DNA of 64,000 nt from Allobosea sp. Its GTDB lineage: Bacteria > Pseudomonadota > Alphaproteobacteria > Rhizobiales > Beijerinckiaceae. The notes beneath the pieces are model-generated. The model did no database searches. It saw only the letters and a program-made list of their open reading frames with translations, and had not been told where the DNA came from. This document shows, in pieces, positions 44,374 through 53,276 of this stretch. The stretch covers positions 186,001-250,000 of the forward strand of contig NZ_JAUYTP010000031.1 in NCBI RefSeq assembly GCF_030695125.1. Reading direction: 5' to 3'. Position numbers and translations under genes: made by a program. The first letter of the stretch is position 1. The number at the start of each line of letters is the position of its first letter.

Positions 44374-45161
44374 GCGTAGGTCGTCACGAAGTCCCAGCCG
44401 ATCTTCGCGGCCAATGCGTTGAAGGCGTGGTCGGCCTGCTTCAGACCGGGCATGCGGTCGAAATAGCCATGGCCCCAGAAGCGCTGGATGTGGACGTCAT
44501 TGAAGCCGGCGCGGTTGAGCATCGGCTCCAGCATCGCGCGGCTGCCGCGGCACCAGTCGTAATGGGCCGGGAATTTCGGATCGCCGCCGCCGTCACGCCG
44601 CGCCGGAAACAGCGCATGGACGATGGCGCGCGAGGCCTTCTCCGGCAGGATGTGGTTGAGCGCGAAGACCGGCGCCCAGAGTGTCGGGAAGAAGGCGAGC
44701 GCGACGCCGCCGGGCGCGAGCAGGGCGTGGATGTTGGTCCAGGCGCGCTCGACGTCGCGGACATGCTCGAAAACCATGCGCGAGACCATCAGGTCGTAGC
44801 CCCCGCGGGCGATGTCGGGCTCGGACAGGTCGCCGGCGATGTCGAAACGGGCGGTTTCGAGACCGGGCGGCGTCAGCGCCAGTTCGCCGGCATCGATGTC
44901 GTTGACGACGAGGTCGATGCCGCGGCGCCTCGCCTGCTCGGCGGTGAAGAGCGGATCACGCCCGCCGCCGATCTCGCAGACGCGGCGCAGGCCGTATTGC
45001 TGGGAGAGGGAGAGGATCGTCGCCTCGTAGTTCTCCCAGGCCCATTGCGAATGCCAGTCGGGCGCGAGTTCGCGAAAGAAGCCCTCGACGCTACGGGACG
45101 TCGGCGCCGAAACCCGCATCGCGGGGCGCATCGGATTCGCCGTGACTGTCGCCAATGACAT
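44343..45161 (-). CDS. Class I SAM-dependent methyltransferase
   Basis: 272 aa. Motif I is CEIGGGRDP, motif II VNDIDAGEL, and YDLMVSRMVFEHVRDVERAW is the post-I region of small-molecule methyltransferases. Its place at the end of the polysaccharide region suggests a sugar or lipid-linked substrate, but this is not shown. ATG 45161 has GGAGACC upstream. The end overlaps the ligase gene on the other strand. Confidence 0.85.
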   Translation of the reverse strand: MSLATVTANPMRPAMRVSAPTSRSVEGFFRELAPDWHSQWAWENYEATILSLSQQYGLRRVCEIGGGRDPLFTAEQARRRGIDLVVNDIDAGELALTPPGLETARFDIAGDLSEPDIARGGYDLMVSRMVFEHVRDVERAWTNIHALLAPGGVALAFFPTLWAPVFALNHILPEKASRAIVHALFPARRDGGGDPKFPAHYDWCRGSRAMLEPMLNRAGFNDVHIQRFWGHGYFDRMPGLKQADHAFNALAAKIGWDFVTTYAYVVVRKDRG

Positions 45162-45333
45162 GGTGGTCTCCGCCTGCTCGCCCTCCCCATCCCGCCCCAA
45201 GAGATGCCGGCATCGCGCCCCGCCCGCAATCGAAGAGTAAATCGAGGGTTAATCGCGAGGGGGCGCTGCTGTGCCCGTTCGACACAAAAACCGATTATCC
45301 CGCACGTCTTGCGAAACAAGCCCGCGAAGCCGA

Positions 45334-45362
45334 TTGCATCCGCGGCCACCCGCCCCTATAAG
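45334..45362 (+). promoter_or_regulatory. Putative promoter of tRNA-Pro
   Basis: TTGCAT and TATAAG separated by 17 bases. The -10 ends about ten bases before the tRNA 5' end, so the leader would be very short. Confidence 0.55.
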
Positions 45363-45371
45363 CCGACCCGT

Positions 45372-45449
45372 CGGAGCGTAGCGCAGCCCGGTTAGCGCAC
45401 TTGTCTGGGGGACAAGGGGTCGGAGGTTCGAATCCTCTCGCTCCGACCA
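45372..45449 (+). tRNA. tRNA-Pro (anticodon GGG)
   Basis: Cloverleaf with acceptor CGGAGCG/CGCTCCG, discriminator A and encoded CCA at 45447–45449. The anticodon stem CTTGT/ACAAG encloses CTGGGGG, so the anticodon is GGG. The T arm contains GGTTCGAATCC. 78 bases in all. Confidence 0.95.
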
Positions 45450-45591
45450 TTACCTCACCGCCCCCGCCCTCCCCATGGCGGTCTTTCGCGGTCGAGTGGG
45501 CAGGTTGTCCACAGCGCTCGAAGCGCGTCTCTTGCAGCCCCCTCCCCGATGACCCAACGTGACGTTCAGGGTCGCCGGGGTCGCTGTCATC

Positions 45592-45708
45592 ATGCGTATG
45601 TTGTCGCGTTGTCTCGAATGGCGTGTTTCAGGCCAGTCGGCGATTTTTTTGCGCGCCCTGGTCGTGCTGGCGATCGCCATGGCGATCACCCTGCCCCTGC
45701 TGGCCTGA
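45592..45708 (+). CDS. Possible 38-residue membrane peptide
   Basis: The ORF reads MRMLSRCLEWRVSGQSAIFL and ends in a hydrophobic helix closing with MAITLPLLA. A basic N terminus followed by one transmembrane segment is a common small-protein layout. No strong ribosome binding site is visible. Apart from this the 361-base stretch 45450–45810 holds nothing I recognise. Confidence 0.3.
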   Translation: MRMLSRCLEWRVSGQSAIFLRALVVLAIAMAITLPLLA

Positions 45709-45810
45709 GCGCGGCGTCGGGCCGCGATCACCGCCCCTGCGATGCGGCTCGTATCGGCGCGCAATCGGGGGTAAGCTTCACTCTCCGCGTGTGACAGAAG
45801 GATGAGAGCG

Positions 45811-46041
45811 ATGGCAGGGGAAAACCGGGGAACACGCGCCTGGCATGACGTGAACAACGTCCAGGAAGCGCCCCGCGAAAAGCAGAAGTCGAGCGGCCGC
45901 ATCGCTGCCGAGGAGGCCGCCGCCCGCAAGAAGATCGAGGGGCTGAAGGCCCTGCGCATGGCCAAGCAGGCGGCCGAGCCGCCGGCGCCGCCCGCTCCCG
46001 AAAAGAAGACGAGGCGCAAGGCCACGGCCCCGACGGCCTGA
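45811..46041 (+). CDS. Small hypothetical protein, Lys/Ala-rich
   Basis: 76 aa, highly charged with an Ala-rich helical middle (GRIAAEEAAARKKIEGLKAL) and a Pro/Lys-rich tail. No domain is recognised. ATG 45811 is preferred over ATG 45802 because AAGG lies at a proper distance. It converges on the carboxylesterase gene, 45 bases away. Confidence 0.6.
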   Translation: MAGENRGTRAWHDVNNVQEAPREKQKSSGRIAAEEAAARKKIEGLKALRMAKQAAEPPAPPAPEKKTRRKATAPTA

Positions 46042-46086
46042 CTCCACAGCCATTCGGCGGCGCCATGCGCGCCGCCGATGGGGGCC

Positions 46087-46707
46087 TCAGGCTCCCGCCA
46101 GCCAGTTCTGCAGCAGCCCGATATCGGGCTGCGACAGGCCGTGACCGGCCGGCAGCACGCGATGATCGACGCTGGCGCCATGGCCCGACAGTGTCTGCGC
46201 CAACCGCCTGGCGTCCGCCGCCGGCACGATCGGATCCATCGCCCCCGAGAGGATGAGGACGCGCTGGCCCGCCAGATCCGCCTGTGGCGGCGAGACGAAG
46301 GGCGACATCGCCCGCAGCAGCGCCGCGCCCGCCAGAACGCCAGGCCGCAGCAGGAGCAGGCTCGCCGCGATGTTGGCCCCGTTCGAGAAACCGACCGCGA
46401 CCGGCGCCGCGAGCCCGTAGCGGCGGCGGGCGTCCTCGACGAAATCCGCCAAATCCTGCGTGCGCCGACGCAAATCGTCCTCGTCGAAGACGCCCTCGGC
46501 CAGCCGCCGGAAGAAGCGCGGCATCGCGCCTTCCAGCACCTGGCCACGCGGCGAGAGCAGGCTGGCGCCCGGCGCCACCGCCCGGCCGAGGCCGAGCAGA
46601 TCGCGCTCGTCCCCGCCGGTGCCGTGCAGCAGCAGCAGCGGCGGCCTGTGGTGATCGGCGCCGGGCTCGTAAACGTGAATGAAGTCGGTGGTCGCGGGAG
46701 CGTCCAT
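46087..46707 (-). CDS. Alpha/beta hydrolase, phospholipase/carboxylesterase family (MhqD-like)
   Basis: 206 aa. LLLHGTGGDERDL, the nucleophile Ser in GFSNGAN, Asp in GAMDPIVP and His in PAGHGLS form a complete triad. Its family and its place directly after a ring-cleaving-dioxygenase-like gene match MhqD of the Bacillus methylhydroquinone-stress operons. AGGAGG precedes ATG 46707. It probably cleaves an ester formed by, or a product of, the dioxygenase; the substrate is unproven. Confidence 0.87.
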   Translation of the reverse strand: MDAPATTDFIHVYEPGADHHRPPLLLLHGTGGDERDLLGLGRAVAPGASLLSPRGQVLEGAMPRFFRRLAEGVFDEDDLRRRTQDLADFVEDARRRYGLAAPVAVGFSNGANIAASLLLLRPGVLAGAALLRAMSPFVSPPQADLAGQRVLILSGAMDPIVPAADARRLAQTLSGHGASVDHRVLPAGHGLSQPDIGLLQNWLAGA

Positions 46708-46777
46708 CGTAAACCTCCTGTTCGATAGGGTTAGCGGACGGCCCTGCCCGGCTTGCAGGCCGGGCAGGGCAACGCGA

Positions 46778-47710
46778 TCAGCCCAGCGCGGGCAGCACGG
46801 CTTCGATTCGGGCACGCTGCGTTTCCAGCCCGGCCGGGAGCTTCAGCGCCTGGCCGAGGCTCTCGGCGGGTTCGTCGACGGCAAAGCCCGGCACGTCGGT
46901 CGCGATCTCGAAGAGCACGCGGCCGGGCTCGCGGAAGTAGACGGAGCGGAAGTAGTTCCGATCCCGCTGTTCCGTGGTGCGGATGCCGTGGTTCTCCGCG
47001 AGCTTGCGCACCATCTCCCCCTGGGCCGCATCGTCGGCCGCCCGGAAGGCGATATGGTGGACCGAGCCCGCCCCCTGCCGCGCCGGCAGGAAGCCGCCAG
47101 CAACCCGCAGGTCGATGACGTCGCCGAACGGCGCGCCGTCCGCGCGATAGCGGACCAGCGTGCCCTCGCGGCCGATCTCGCGGAATCCGAAGACGTCGCT
47201 CAGGATCGCCCCCGTCGGCGCGGCATCGTCGACCAGCAGGCTGACGCCGTGGAAGCCGCGAATGGCGTGCTCGAGCGGCACATCGCTGCCGGCCCAGGCG
47301 GTCTGCGCCTCGATGCCGGCCACGCCGACGAGCGCCAGCCGCATGCCGTCGGGATCGCGGAAGGCCAGAACCGTCTCGCCGAAACGCTTCAGCGGCGCAT
47401 CATGGGGCACGCCCTGCTCGACGAAGCGATGCGTCCAGTAGCCGATCGCGCCGGCCGGCACGCGGAACACCGTCTCCTGCGTCTCGCCGACGCCGAGCCG
47501 GCCCGGTGCAGCGTGCTCCCAGGGGAAGAAGGTCAGGATCGAGCCCGGCGCTGCATCGGCATCGCCGTAATAGAGGTGATAGGTGCCGGGATCGTCGAAA
47601 TTCACGGTCTTCTTGACCAGGCGCAGGCCGAGCACACGCCCGTAGAAATCGAGATTGCGGCGGGCCGGGCCGGAGATCGCCGTGACGTGATGAATGCCGT
47701 TGATCTGCAT
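46778..47710 (-). CDS. Ring-cleaving dioxygenase-like VOC protein (MhqO/MhqE-like)
   Basis: 310 aa with two glyoxalase/VOC modules. The metal ligands appear in GIHHVTAISG (N-terminal), GSVHHIAFRA and RVLFEIATD (C-terminal), and KKTVNFDDPGTYHLYYGD is typical of the MhqO/LinE-like group. These enzymes are tied to degradation of hydroquinones and other electrophiles. ATG 47710 has GGAAGG upstream. It is the first gene of a two-gene unit with the hydrolase, 70 bases apart, and is divergent from doxX. Confidence 0.88.
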   Translation of the reverse strand: MQINGIHHVTAISGPARRNLDFYGRVLGLRLVKKTVNFDDPGTYHLYYGDADAAPGSILTFFPWEHAAPGRLGVGETQETVFRVPAGAIGYWTHRFVEQGVPHDAPLKRFGETVLAFRDPDGMRLALVGVAGIEAQTAWAGSDVPLEHAIRGFHGVSLLVDDAAPTGAILSDVFGFREIGREGTLVRYRADGAPFGDVIDLRVAGGFLPARQGAGSVHHIAFRAADDAAQGEMVRKLAENHGIRTTEQRDRNYFRSVYFREPGRVLFEIATDVPGFAVDEPAESLGQALKLPAGLETQRARIEAVLPALG

Positions 47711-47912
47711 GACTACGATCCTTCCAATGCGATGAGGCGGGGTGACCGCCCTGTTGGCGAGGAAGATCGGTCCGCCCAGCCCAAAGCGCCAGAGCCGGAA
47801 CATTGCATCTACGCAATGCAATCGTTGACCAATCGCCGTTTGCATTGCCTCGGAGTGGCAGCGATCTCTCATGCCGAGACCAAGCCGGTCCCGCTTCCTG
47901 GAAACTGCCATC

Positions 47913-48338
47913 ATGATCGACCATCGCCTCGCTCCCTATGGCGCCCTGACCCTGCGCGTCGCGCTCGGTGCCATGTTCATCGCCCATGCCTATCTCAAGC
48001 TCGCGGTCTTCACGCCGGCTGGCTTTGCCGGCTTCCTCGGACAGGTCGGCCTGCCGGCCATCCTCGCCTGGCCGATCATCCTTGCCGAGCTTCTCGGCGG
48101 CCTCGCGATCCTGGCCGGCTTCTATGGCCGTTTCGTCTCGCTCCTGCTGCTGCCGATCCTGCTCGGCGCCTTGATGGTGCATGCCCCCAATGGCTGGGTC
48201 TTCAACGCCCCCAATGGCGGCTGGGAATACCCCGCCTTCCTGGCGCTGGCCGCCCTGGCCCATGGCCTGATCGGCGATGGCGCGCTCGCAGTGCGGGGCG
48301 CCCGGCTGCCGGCCGCGCGCGGCCTTCTGACGGCCTGA
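47913..48338 (+). CDS. DoxX family membrane protein (MhqP-like)
   Basis: 141 aa with four helices. RVALGAMFIAHAYLKLAVFTPAGFAGFLG and ILAELLGGLAILAGFYGRFVS are the DoxX hallmarks. In Bacillus, MhqP of the same family is encoded with the quinone dioxygenase, which fits the divergent neighbour here. ATG 47913 has GGAAA upstream. It is followed by a LysR gene on the same strand. Confidence 0.87.
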   Translation: MIDHRLAPYGALTLRVALGAMFIAHAYLKLAVFTPAGFAGFLGQVGLPAILAWPIILAELLGGLAILAGFYGRFVSLLLLPILLGALMVHAPNGWVFNAPNGGWEYPAFLALAALAHGLIGDGALAVRGARLPAARGLLTA

Positions 48339-48363
48339 CCGGCGGCACGCGCGCCCTGTCGTC

Positions 48364-48404
48364 CGCCGCCGCCATTCGGCCTCGTGGCCTTGATGGCGGC
48401 GGCG
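48364..48404. repeat. Hairpin between doxX and the LysR gene
   Basis: A perfect 12-base stem (CGCCGCCGCCAT with ATGGCGGCGGCG) encloses 17 bases that contain a further GGCC pair. There is no T-tract, so it may be a Rho-dependent or stabilising structure rather than a simple terminator. Confidence 0.5.
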
Positions 48405-48424
48405 TCCTGGCCGACAGTATCGCC

Positions 48425-49459
48425 ATGACCGAGCCGACCCAGACCGACCCCGGCAAGACCCGCCCGCGCACGCCCTCCCTCATGAAGACCGCCGCCAAGG
48501 GACAGCCCTCGCCCCCGGCGCTGTCGAGCAAGACGCTGGCCTGGGACGATTTCCGGCTGATCAAGGCGATCGCGGAGCGGCGGGCCCTGCCGGCCGCAGC
48601 GATCTCGCTCGGCCTGAACCATTCGACGGTGTTTCGTCGCCTCGGCCAGATCGAGGCGGCGCTCGGCGTCAAGCTGTTCGAGCGCCATCGCAGCGGCTAT
48701 GTCGCGACGCCCGCCGGGGACGAGATGGCGCAGCTCGCCGGACGGGTCGACGACGACATCAGCGCCTTTGCGCTGAAACTCGCCGGACAGGAGATCACGC
48801 CGGCCGGGGAACTGCGCGTCACCACCAATGATTCCCTGCTGATCGACCTGCTGACCCCGGTCTTCGCCGGATTCCTGGCGCAATGCCCCGCGATCAGGCT
48901 CGATGTGCTGCTCAGCAACCAGGCCCTGAACCTGTCGAAGCGCGATGCCGATGTCGCGATCCGCGCCACCGACAACCCGCCCGAAACGCTGGTCGGCCGC
49001 AAGGCCGCCCGGATCGCCTGGGCGCTTTATGGCCGCGCCGAGGCCTTCGCCGAGGCCGTTCCGGTGCCGGTCGAGAGCTTGTGGGAGCGCAACTGGGTTT
49101 CGCTCGGCGACGGGTTCGCCGGGCTGAGGGCGGTGCGCTACCTCGTCCAGCATGTCGCGCCCGAGCGCATCGTCTACAAGGTCAACACGGTGCTGGGGCT
49201 GACCGAGGCCGTCGAGGCCGGCATCGGGATCGGCTTCCTGCCCTGCTTCATCGCCGATACGAGGCCGGGCCTGACCCGGCTGGCGGAACCAGATCCGGGC
49301 TTCTCCGCCGATCTGTGGCTGTTGACCCACCCCGATCTGCGGCATTCGCCGCGTGTGCGGCTGTTCCTCGATTTCATGGCGGCGGAACTCGGACGCATGA
49401 GGCCGTTGATCGAGGGTGTGCAGCCGCAGGCGGCGCGTGCAGCCGCCGCCGGCGCATGA
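48425..49459 (+). CDS. LysR family transcriptional regulator
   Basis: 344 aa, longer than usual because about 35 polar residues precede the winged helix (WDDFRLIKAIAERRALPAAA, then NHSTVFRRLGQIEAALGVKLFER). A substrate-binding domain of the LysR type follows from about residue 120. An internal ATG at 48482 may be the real start. It is the likely regulator of the divergent dioxygenase/hydrolase pair and of doxX; the inducer is expected to be a quinone-like compound. Confidence 0.88.
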   Translation: MTEPTQTDPGKTRPRTPSLMKTAAKGQPSPPALSSKTLAWDDFRLIKAIAERRALPAAAISLGLNHSTVFRRLGQIEAALGVKLFERHRSGYVATPAGDEMAQLAGRVDDDISAFALKLAGQEITPAGELRVTTNDSLLIDLLTPVFAGFLAQCPAIRLDVLLSNQALNLSKRDADVAIRATDNPPETLVGRKAARIAWALYGRAEAFAEAVPVPVESLWERNWVSLGDGFAGLRAVRYLVQHVAPERIVYKVNTVLGLTEAVEAGIGIGFLPCFIADTRPGLTRLAEPDPGFSADLWLLTHPDLRHSPRVRLFLDFMAAELGRMRPLIEGVQPQAARAAAAGA

Positions 49460-49564
49460 GCGTCATCTGCGGCGGCCTCGCCCAGGTCGGCGCGTCTGCG
49501 TCCGTTCGCACACGCTCGGCATGGGGCGGTTCCGCCCGGGCTCGGCTTGGGCTAGGCTGACGCC

Positions 49565-49735
49565 ATGGAGATGCTCATTCCCCTGCTGGTTGGCGCAACC
49601 CTGATCTGGCTGATCGGTCGCGGCGTGCCGTGGAACGCCAAGCTGATGACGCTCGTCGTCACGCTCGCCGTGATCGTGCTCATCGTGATGCTGGAGCGCG
49701 GCGGCTACTGGCCGCAAGACTGGCGCCGCTCCTGA
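49565..49735 (+). CDS. Small hypothetical membrane protein
   Basis: 56 aa with two hydrophobic helices (LIPLLVGATLIWLI and LMTLVVTLAVIVLIVML) and the polar end YWPQDWRRS. Unknown family. It lies between the LysR gene and the convergent sugE. Confidence 0.45.
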   Translation: MEMLIPLLVGATLIWLIGRGVPWNAKLMTLVVTLAVIVLIVMLERGGYWPQDWRRS

Positions 49736-49747
49736 GCGCGCGCCCGC

Positions 49748-50062
49748 TCAGGCGACGAGCTTGAGCCCGACGATGCCGGCTACGATCAGACCGATGCATG
49801 CCAGACGCAACGCCGTCGCAGGCTCGCCGAGGAGGATCATGCCGAGCGCGGCCGTCCCGACCGTGCCGATGCCGGTCCAGACCGCATAGGCCGTGCCGAC
49901 CGGGAGGGTCTTCAGCGCCAGTCCGAGCATGCCGAGGCTGACCGCCATGCTGGCGAGGGTGAGCGCCGTCGGCACCAGCCTGGTGAAGCCTTGCGTGTAC
50001 TTCAGGCCGATGGCCCAGCCGATTTCGAACAGACCGGCGATGAAGAGATAAAACCAGGCCAT
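49748..50062 (-). CDS. sugE: Guanidinium exporter SugE/Gdx (SMR family)
   Basis: 104 aa, four helices. [20 protein letters not shown] holds Glu13 and Trp16, and [17 protein letters not shown] is the Gdx signature, distinct from drug exporters. It exports guanidinium in exchange for protons as an antiparallel dimer. ATG 50062 has AAGGAG at the right distance. Two ACGA-loop hairpins directly upstream mark a guanidine-II riboswitch, which supports the substrate. Confidence 0.93.
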   Translation of the reverse strand: MAWFYLFIAGLFEIGWAIGLKYTQGFTRLVPTALTLASMAVSLGMLGLALKTLPVGTAYAVWTGIGTVGTAALGMILLGEPATALRLACIGLIVAGIVGLKLVA

Positions 50063-50083
50063 GGCGGCGCTCCTTGGGAAAGG

Positions 50084-50142
50084 GGCGAGGTCGTCCACGC
50101 CTGGAAGAAAAGCGGCGGCGCCGCCGAGGTCGTCCTCGCGGC
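50084..50142 (-). promoter_or_regulatory. Guanidine-II (mini-ykkC) riboswitch upstream of sugE
   Basis: Two hairpins follow one another on the minus strand. P1 (50142–50120) has GAGG-ACGA-CCTC at its tip and a longer GC stem with one bulge. P2 (50101–50084) is GGCGTGG-ACGA-CCTCGCC with one mismatch. Both end in the ACGR tetraloop that defines this class. P2 ends eight bases before the AAGGAG ribosome binding site of sugE, so ligand binding probably opens translation. Confidence 0.88.
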
Positions 50143-50200
50143 CGATCTAGAGCGACGCGCACCGCATTTCAAGCCGCAGCCGGCCGGCGTGGCGACCGCA

Positions 50201-50674
50201 TCAGCCCGTTTCGGCGGGCGGTTGCAGGGCCCGATCGAGAATGCGCTTGCATTCGCCAAGTTCGGCCAACACCGCCGTCAGCAAGGTGATGTCGTCGAGG
50301 CCGGGCGGGACCGGCGCGCGGGATGGGCCAGCCGGACGAGACGAGGCTTCGTCGCGATGACGTGCCGTCCCCGGCGCGGCGGGTGCAGGGCCGATCGGCC
50401 CGCCGCGTCCGATCGCCTGGACGTGGCGCGGCCCCTGCTCCTTGAGGATGCGCTGCAGGCCCTTGATCGTGTAGCCCTCGCCGTAGAGCAGCCGGCGGAT
50501 ACCCTTCAGCAGCGCGACATCGTCGGGGCGATAATAGCGGCGGCCGCCGCCGCGCTTGAGCGGCTTGATCTGCGAGAAGCGCGTTTCCCAGAAGCGCAGG
50601 ACATGCTGGGGAATATCGAGGTCGTCAGCGACTTCGCTGATGGTTCGGAAGGCATCTGGGCTCTTGGTGTCCAT
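50201..50674 (-). CDS. MerR family transcriptional regulator
   Basis: 157 aa. [25 protein letters not shown] is a MerR helix-turn-helix, followed by [29 protein letters not shown]. The C-terminal part is disordered and Pro-rich and has no Cys cluster, so this is not a metal sensor. Its place after ihfA is conserved in rhizobia. ATG 50674 has GAGG upstream; a GTG at 50713 overlaps the ihfA stop (GTGA) and could also be used. Confidence 0.87.
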   Translation of the reverse strand: MDTKSPDAFRTISEVADDLDIPQHVLRFWETRFSQIKPLKRGGGRRYYRPDDVALLKGIRRLLYGEGYTIKGLQRILKEQGPRHVQAIGRGGPIGPAPAAPGTARHRDEASSRPAGPSRAPVPPGLDDITLLTAVLAELGECKRILDRALQPPAETG

Positions 50675-50709
50675 GTCGGCCTCGGTGTCGCCGGTGTGGA
50701 ACTCCAGGC

Positions 50710-51024
50710 TCACGCGTCGTCGCCCTCACCCAACTGACCGTTGATGCGGGCCTTCATCACATTCGAGGGCTTGAAAACCATCACGCGCCGCGGCTCGATC
50801 GGCACCTCGACACCCGTCTTGGGGTTGCGGCCGATCCGCTCGCCCTTGTCACGCACGACGAAGGAGCCGAAGGAGGACAGCTTGACGTTCTCGCCACGGG
50901 CGACGGCATCGCAGATTTCGTCGAGGACGGCCTCGACGAGCTTCGACGACTCCGTCCGCGAAAGGCCGATCTTCTGATACACCGCCTCGCAGAGGTCCGC
51001 TCGCGTAACCGTGTGCCCCGCCAT
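50710..51024 (-). CDS. ihfA: Integration host factor subunit alpha
   Basis: 104 aa HU/IHF fold. [45 protein letters not shown] and VMVFKPSN are diagnostic of IHF-alpha, with the intercalating Pro in the beta arm. It bends DNA at specific sites with IhfB. GGAGG precedes ATG 51024. It lies downstream of fabH with its own promoter-like site. Confidence 0.96.
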   Translation of the reverse strand: MAGHTVTRADLCEAVYQKIGLSRTESSKLVEAVLDEICDAVARGENVKLSSFGSFVVRDKGERIGRNPKTGVEVPIEPRRVMVFKPSNVMKARINGQLGEGDDA

Positions 51025-51092
51025 CCATATCCTCCAAGGCGTTATCTCGGCTGGCGGGTATGCCACCTGCCTTTCGCCATTCCGGACGATGA

Positions 51093-51121
51093 ACGCTAGG
51101 CGCAGCCGCAGTCCGGGTCAA
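51093..51121 (-). promoter_or_regulatory. Putative promoter of ihfA
   Basis: TTGACC and TAGCGT are 17 bases apart on the minus strand; the start would be near 51086, about 60 bases before the ihfA ATG. The upstream part of the spacer (51150–51190) is A+T-rich. Confidence 0.5.
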
Positions 51122-51214
51122 TGCTCGAGCGCGCGCTGATGCGCCCGCCCTATGAAAATTAAATGAAAACAGCGCGATAATCCGGAAAATTGACCGGAAA
51201 TCCGCTCCCGGCGC

Positions 51215-52186
51215 CTACCAGCGGATCAGCGCCGAGCCCCAGGTGAAGCCCCCGCCCATCGCCTCGATCAGCACGAGTTGGCCACGCTTGATGCGGCCAT
51301 CGTGATGCGCCTCCGCGAGCGCCAGCGGGATCGAGGCCGCCGAGGTGTTGCCGTGGCGATCGACCGTGATCACCACCCGCTCATGAGCGATCCCCAGCTT
51401 GTCGGCGGTCGCGTCGATGATGCGGCGATTGGCCTGGTGGGGCACGAACCAGTCGATGTCCGCCCCCGTCAGCCCGGTTTCCTCGAAGGTGTGCCGGACG
51501 GTTTCGGCGAGGTTCTGGACGGCGTGGCGGAAGACCTCCTTGCCCTCCATGCGCAGGAACCCGACGGTCTTCGTCGAGCCCGGCCCGCCGTCGACATAGA
51601 GCTTGTCCTTGTAGCGGCCATCCGAGCGGATATGCGTCGTCAGGACGCCGCGATCGGCCAGCGTGCCCTCGCCCGGCGCCGCCTTCAGCACGACCGCGCC
51701 GGCGCCGTCGCCGAAGAGCACGCAGGTGGTGCGATCCTCCCAGTCGAGAATCCGCGAGAAGGTCTCGGCGCCGATCACCAGCGCCGTCCTGGCCGAGCCG
51801 GTGCTGAGGAATTTGTCGGCGGTGGCGAGCGCGAAGACGAAACCCGAGCAGACGGCCTGGAGATCGAAGGCGACGCCGCCGGCGATGCCGAGCGCCGCCT
51901 GGATCTGCGTCGCGGTCGCGGGAAAGGTGTGGTCGGGCGTCGCGGTCGCGACGATGATCATGTCGATCTCGGAGGCGTCCATGCCAGCGTCGGCGAGCGC
52001 CGCCTGGGCCGCCTTCAGGCCGATCGCCGAGGTCGTCTCGCCCTCGGCGGCGACATGGCGCTGGCGGATGCCGGTGCGCTGGACGATCCACGCATCGGTG
52101 GTGTCGACGCGCTCGGCGAGCTCCGCATTGGTGACGATGCGCGCGGGAAGATAGGACCCGCAGCCCATGATCTGAGAACGCAGCAT
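51215..52186 (-). CDS. fabH: 3-oxoacyl-ACP synthase III
   Basis: 323 aa. The triad is Cys113 (AVCSGF), His250 (VPHQAN) and Asn280 (HGNTSAAS). It joins acetyl-CoA and malonyl-ACP to start fatty acid synthesis. ATG 52186 is preferred to the TTG two codons upstream. It starts 16 bases after the plsX stop, the usual plsX–fabH pair. Confidence 0.97.
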   Translation of the reverse strand: MLRSQIMGCGSYLPARIVTNAELAERVDTTDAWIVQRTGIRQRHVAAEGETTSAIGLKAAQAALADAGMDASEIDMIIVATATPDHTFPATATQIQAALGIAGGVAFDLQAVCSGFVFALATADKFLSTGSARTALVIGAETFSRILDWEDRTTCVLFGDGAGAVVLKAAPGEGTLADRGVLTTHIRSDGRYKDKLYVDGGPGSTKTVGFLRMEGKEVFRHAVQNLAETVRHTFEETGLTGADIDWFVPHQANRRIIDATADKLGIAHERVVITVDRHGNTSAASIPLALAEAHHDGRIKRGQLVLIEAMGGGFTWGSALIRW

Positions 52187-52202
52187 AGACAAGGACGTTT
52201 CC

Positions 52203-53276
52203 TTACTGGGCAGCGGCCGCTTGCGCTGCGGCCTCCTGCTGGGCGGACGCCTCCTGACGCGCGGAGGCGGCGACCATCTCCCGGACTTTGGCCATCAGGT
52301 TCTCGCGCGCCATCTCGTAGCCGAGTTCGGTCGCGCTGGCGAAGCCTACGGCATCGGTGCCGCCATGGCTCTTGATGACGATGCCCTCGAGGCCGAGGAA
52401 CACGCCGCCATTGACCTTGCGCGGATCCATCTTGTCCTTCAGCGCGGCAAAGGCGCCGCGCGCGAAGAGATACCCGATCTTGGCCATCAAGGACCGGCTC
52501 ATCGCCGCCTTCAGATAGGAACTGATCTGGCGAGCGGTACCCTCGGCAGTCTTCAGCGCGATGTTGCCGGTGAAGCCTTCGGTGACCACGACATCGACCG
52601 TGCCCTTGCCGAGATCGTCGCCTTCGACGAAGCCGTGATAGCTCATATTCGGCAGGTTCAGCTCGCGCAGGATGCGCCCGGCCTCCTTGACGGCCTCGAC
52701 GCCCTTGATCTCCTCGACGCCGACATTGAGCAGTCCGACCGTCGGCCGGTCGAGATCGAAGATGACGCGGGCCATGGCCGCGCCCATCACCGCGAGATCG
52801 ACGAGATGGCGGGCGTCGGCGCCGATGGTCGCGCCGACATCGAGCACCACGCTCTCGCCGCGCACCGTCGGCCACAGGCAGGCGATGGCGGGCCGGTCGA
52901 CCTCGGGCATCGACTTCAGGCAGAACTTCGACATCGCCATCAGCGCGCCGGTGTTCCCAGCGGACACGGTGACGTCCGCTTCGCCGGTCTTGGTGGCGTC
53001 GATGGCGCGCCACATCGAGGATTTGTAGCGGCCATAGCGCAGAGCCTGGCTCGGCTTGTCGTCCATCTTCACCGAGACCTCGGTGTGGTGGAAGGTGGTC
53101 ACAGCCTTCAGCTTGGGGTGCTGGTCGAGCAGCGGCAGGACCTGCGCCTCATCGCCGAAGATCACGAAACGCGCATCGGGGCGGCGCTCCAGCGTGAGCG
53201 CGGCGCCGGGGATGACGATGGCGGGGCCGTGATCCCCGCCCATCGCATCGAGCGCGATTGTAACCGGTCGTGTCAT
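52203..53276 (-). CDS. plsX: Phosphate acyltransferase PlsX
   Basis: 357 aa. [11 protein letters not shown] at the N terminus, [11 protein letters not shown] and [16 protein letters not shown] are PlsX signatures. It makes acyl-phosphate from acyl-ACP for phospholipid synthesis. The C terminus has a run of Ala/Gln/Glu repeats that is not part of the fold. The open frame continues to 53465 but [14 protein letters not shown] at 53276 is the natural start. DUF177 lies about 115 bases upstream. Confidence 0.96.
   Translation of the reverse strand: MTRPVTIALDAMGGDHGPAIVIPGAALTLERRPDARFVIFGDEAQVLPLLDQHPKLKAVTTFHHTEVSVKMDDKPSQALRYGRYKSSMWRAIDATKTGEADVTVSAGNTGALMAMSKFCLKSMPEVDRPAIACLWPTVRGESVVLDVGATIGADARHLVDLAVMGAAMARVIFDLDRPTVGLLNVGVEEIKGVEAVKEAGRILRELNLPNMSYHGFVEGDDLGKGTVDVVVTEGFTGNIALKTAEGTARQISSYLKAAMSRSLMAKIGYLFARGAFAALKDKMDPRKVNGGVFLGLEGIVIKSHGGTDAVGFASATELGYEMARENLMAKVREMVAASARQEASAQQEAAAQAAAAQ

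Noticed and set aside
45511-45521. A DnaA-box-like TTGTCCACAG downstream of tRNA-Pro
   Set aside because: A single imperfect box with no neighbours and no origin genes nearby.
46679-49459. A 926-codon open frame on the plus strand covering the dioxygenase/hydrolase region
   Set aside because: Its first part is antisense to two well-supported minus-strand genes; only the LysR part is real. High G+C keeps wrong frames open.
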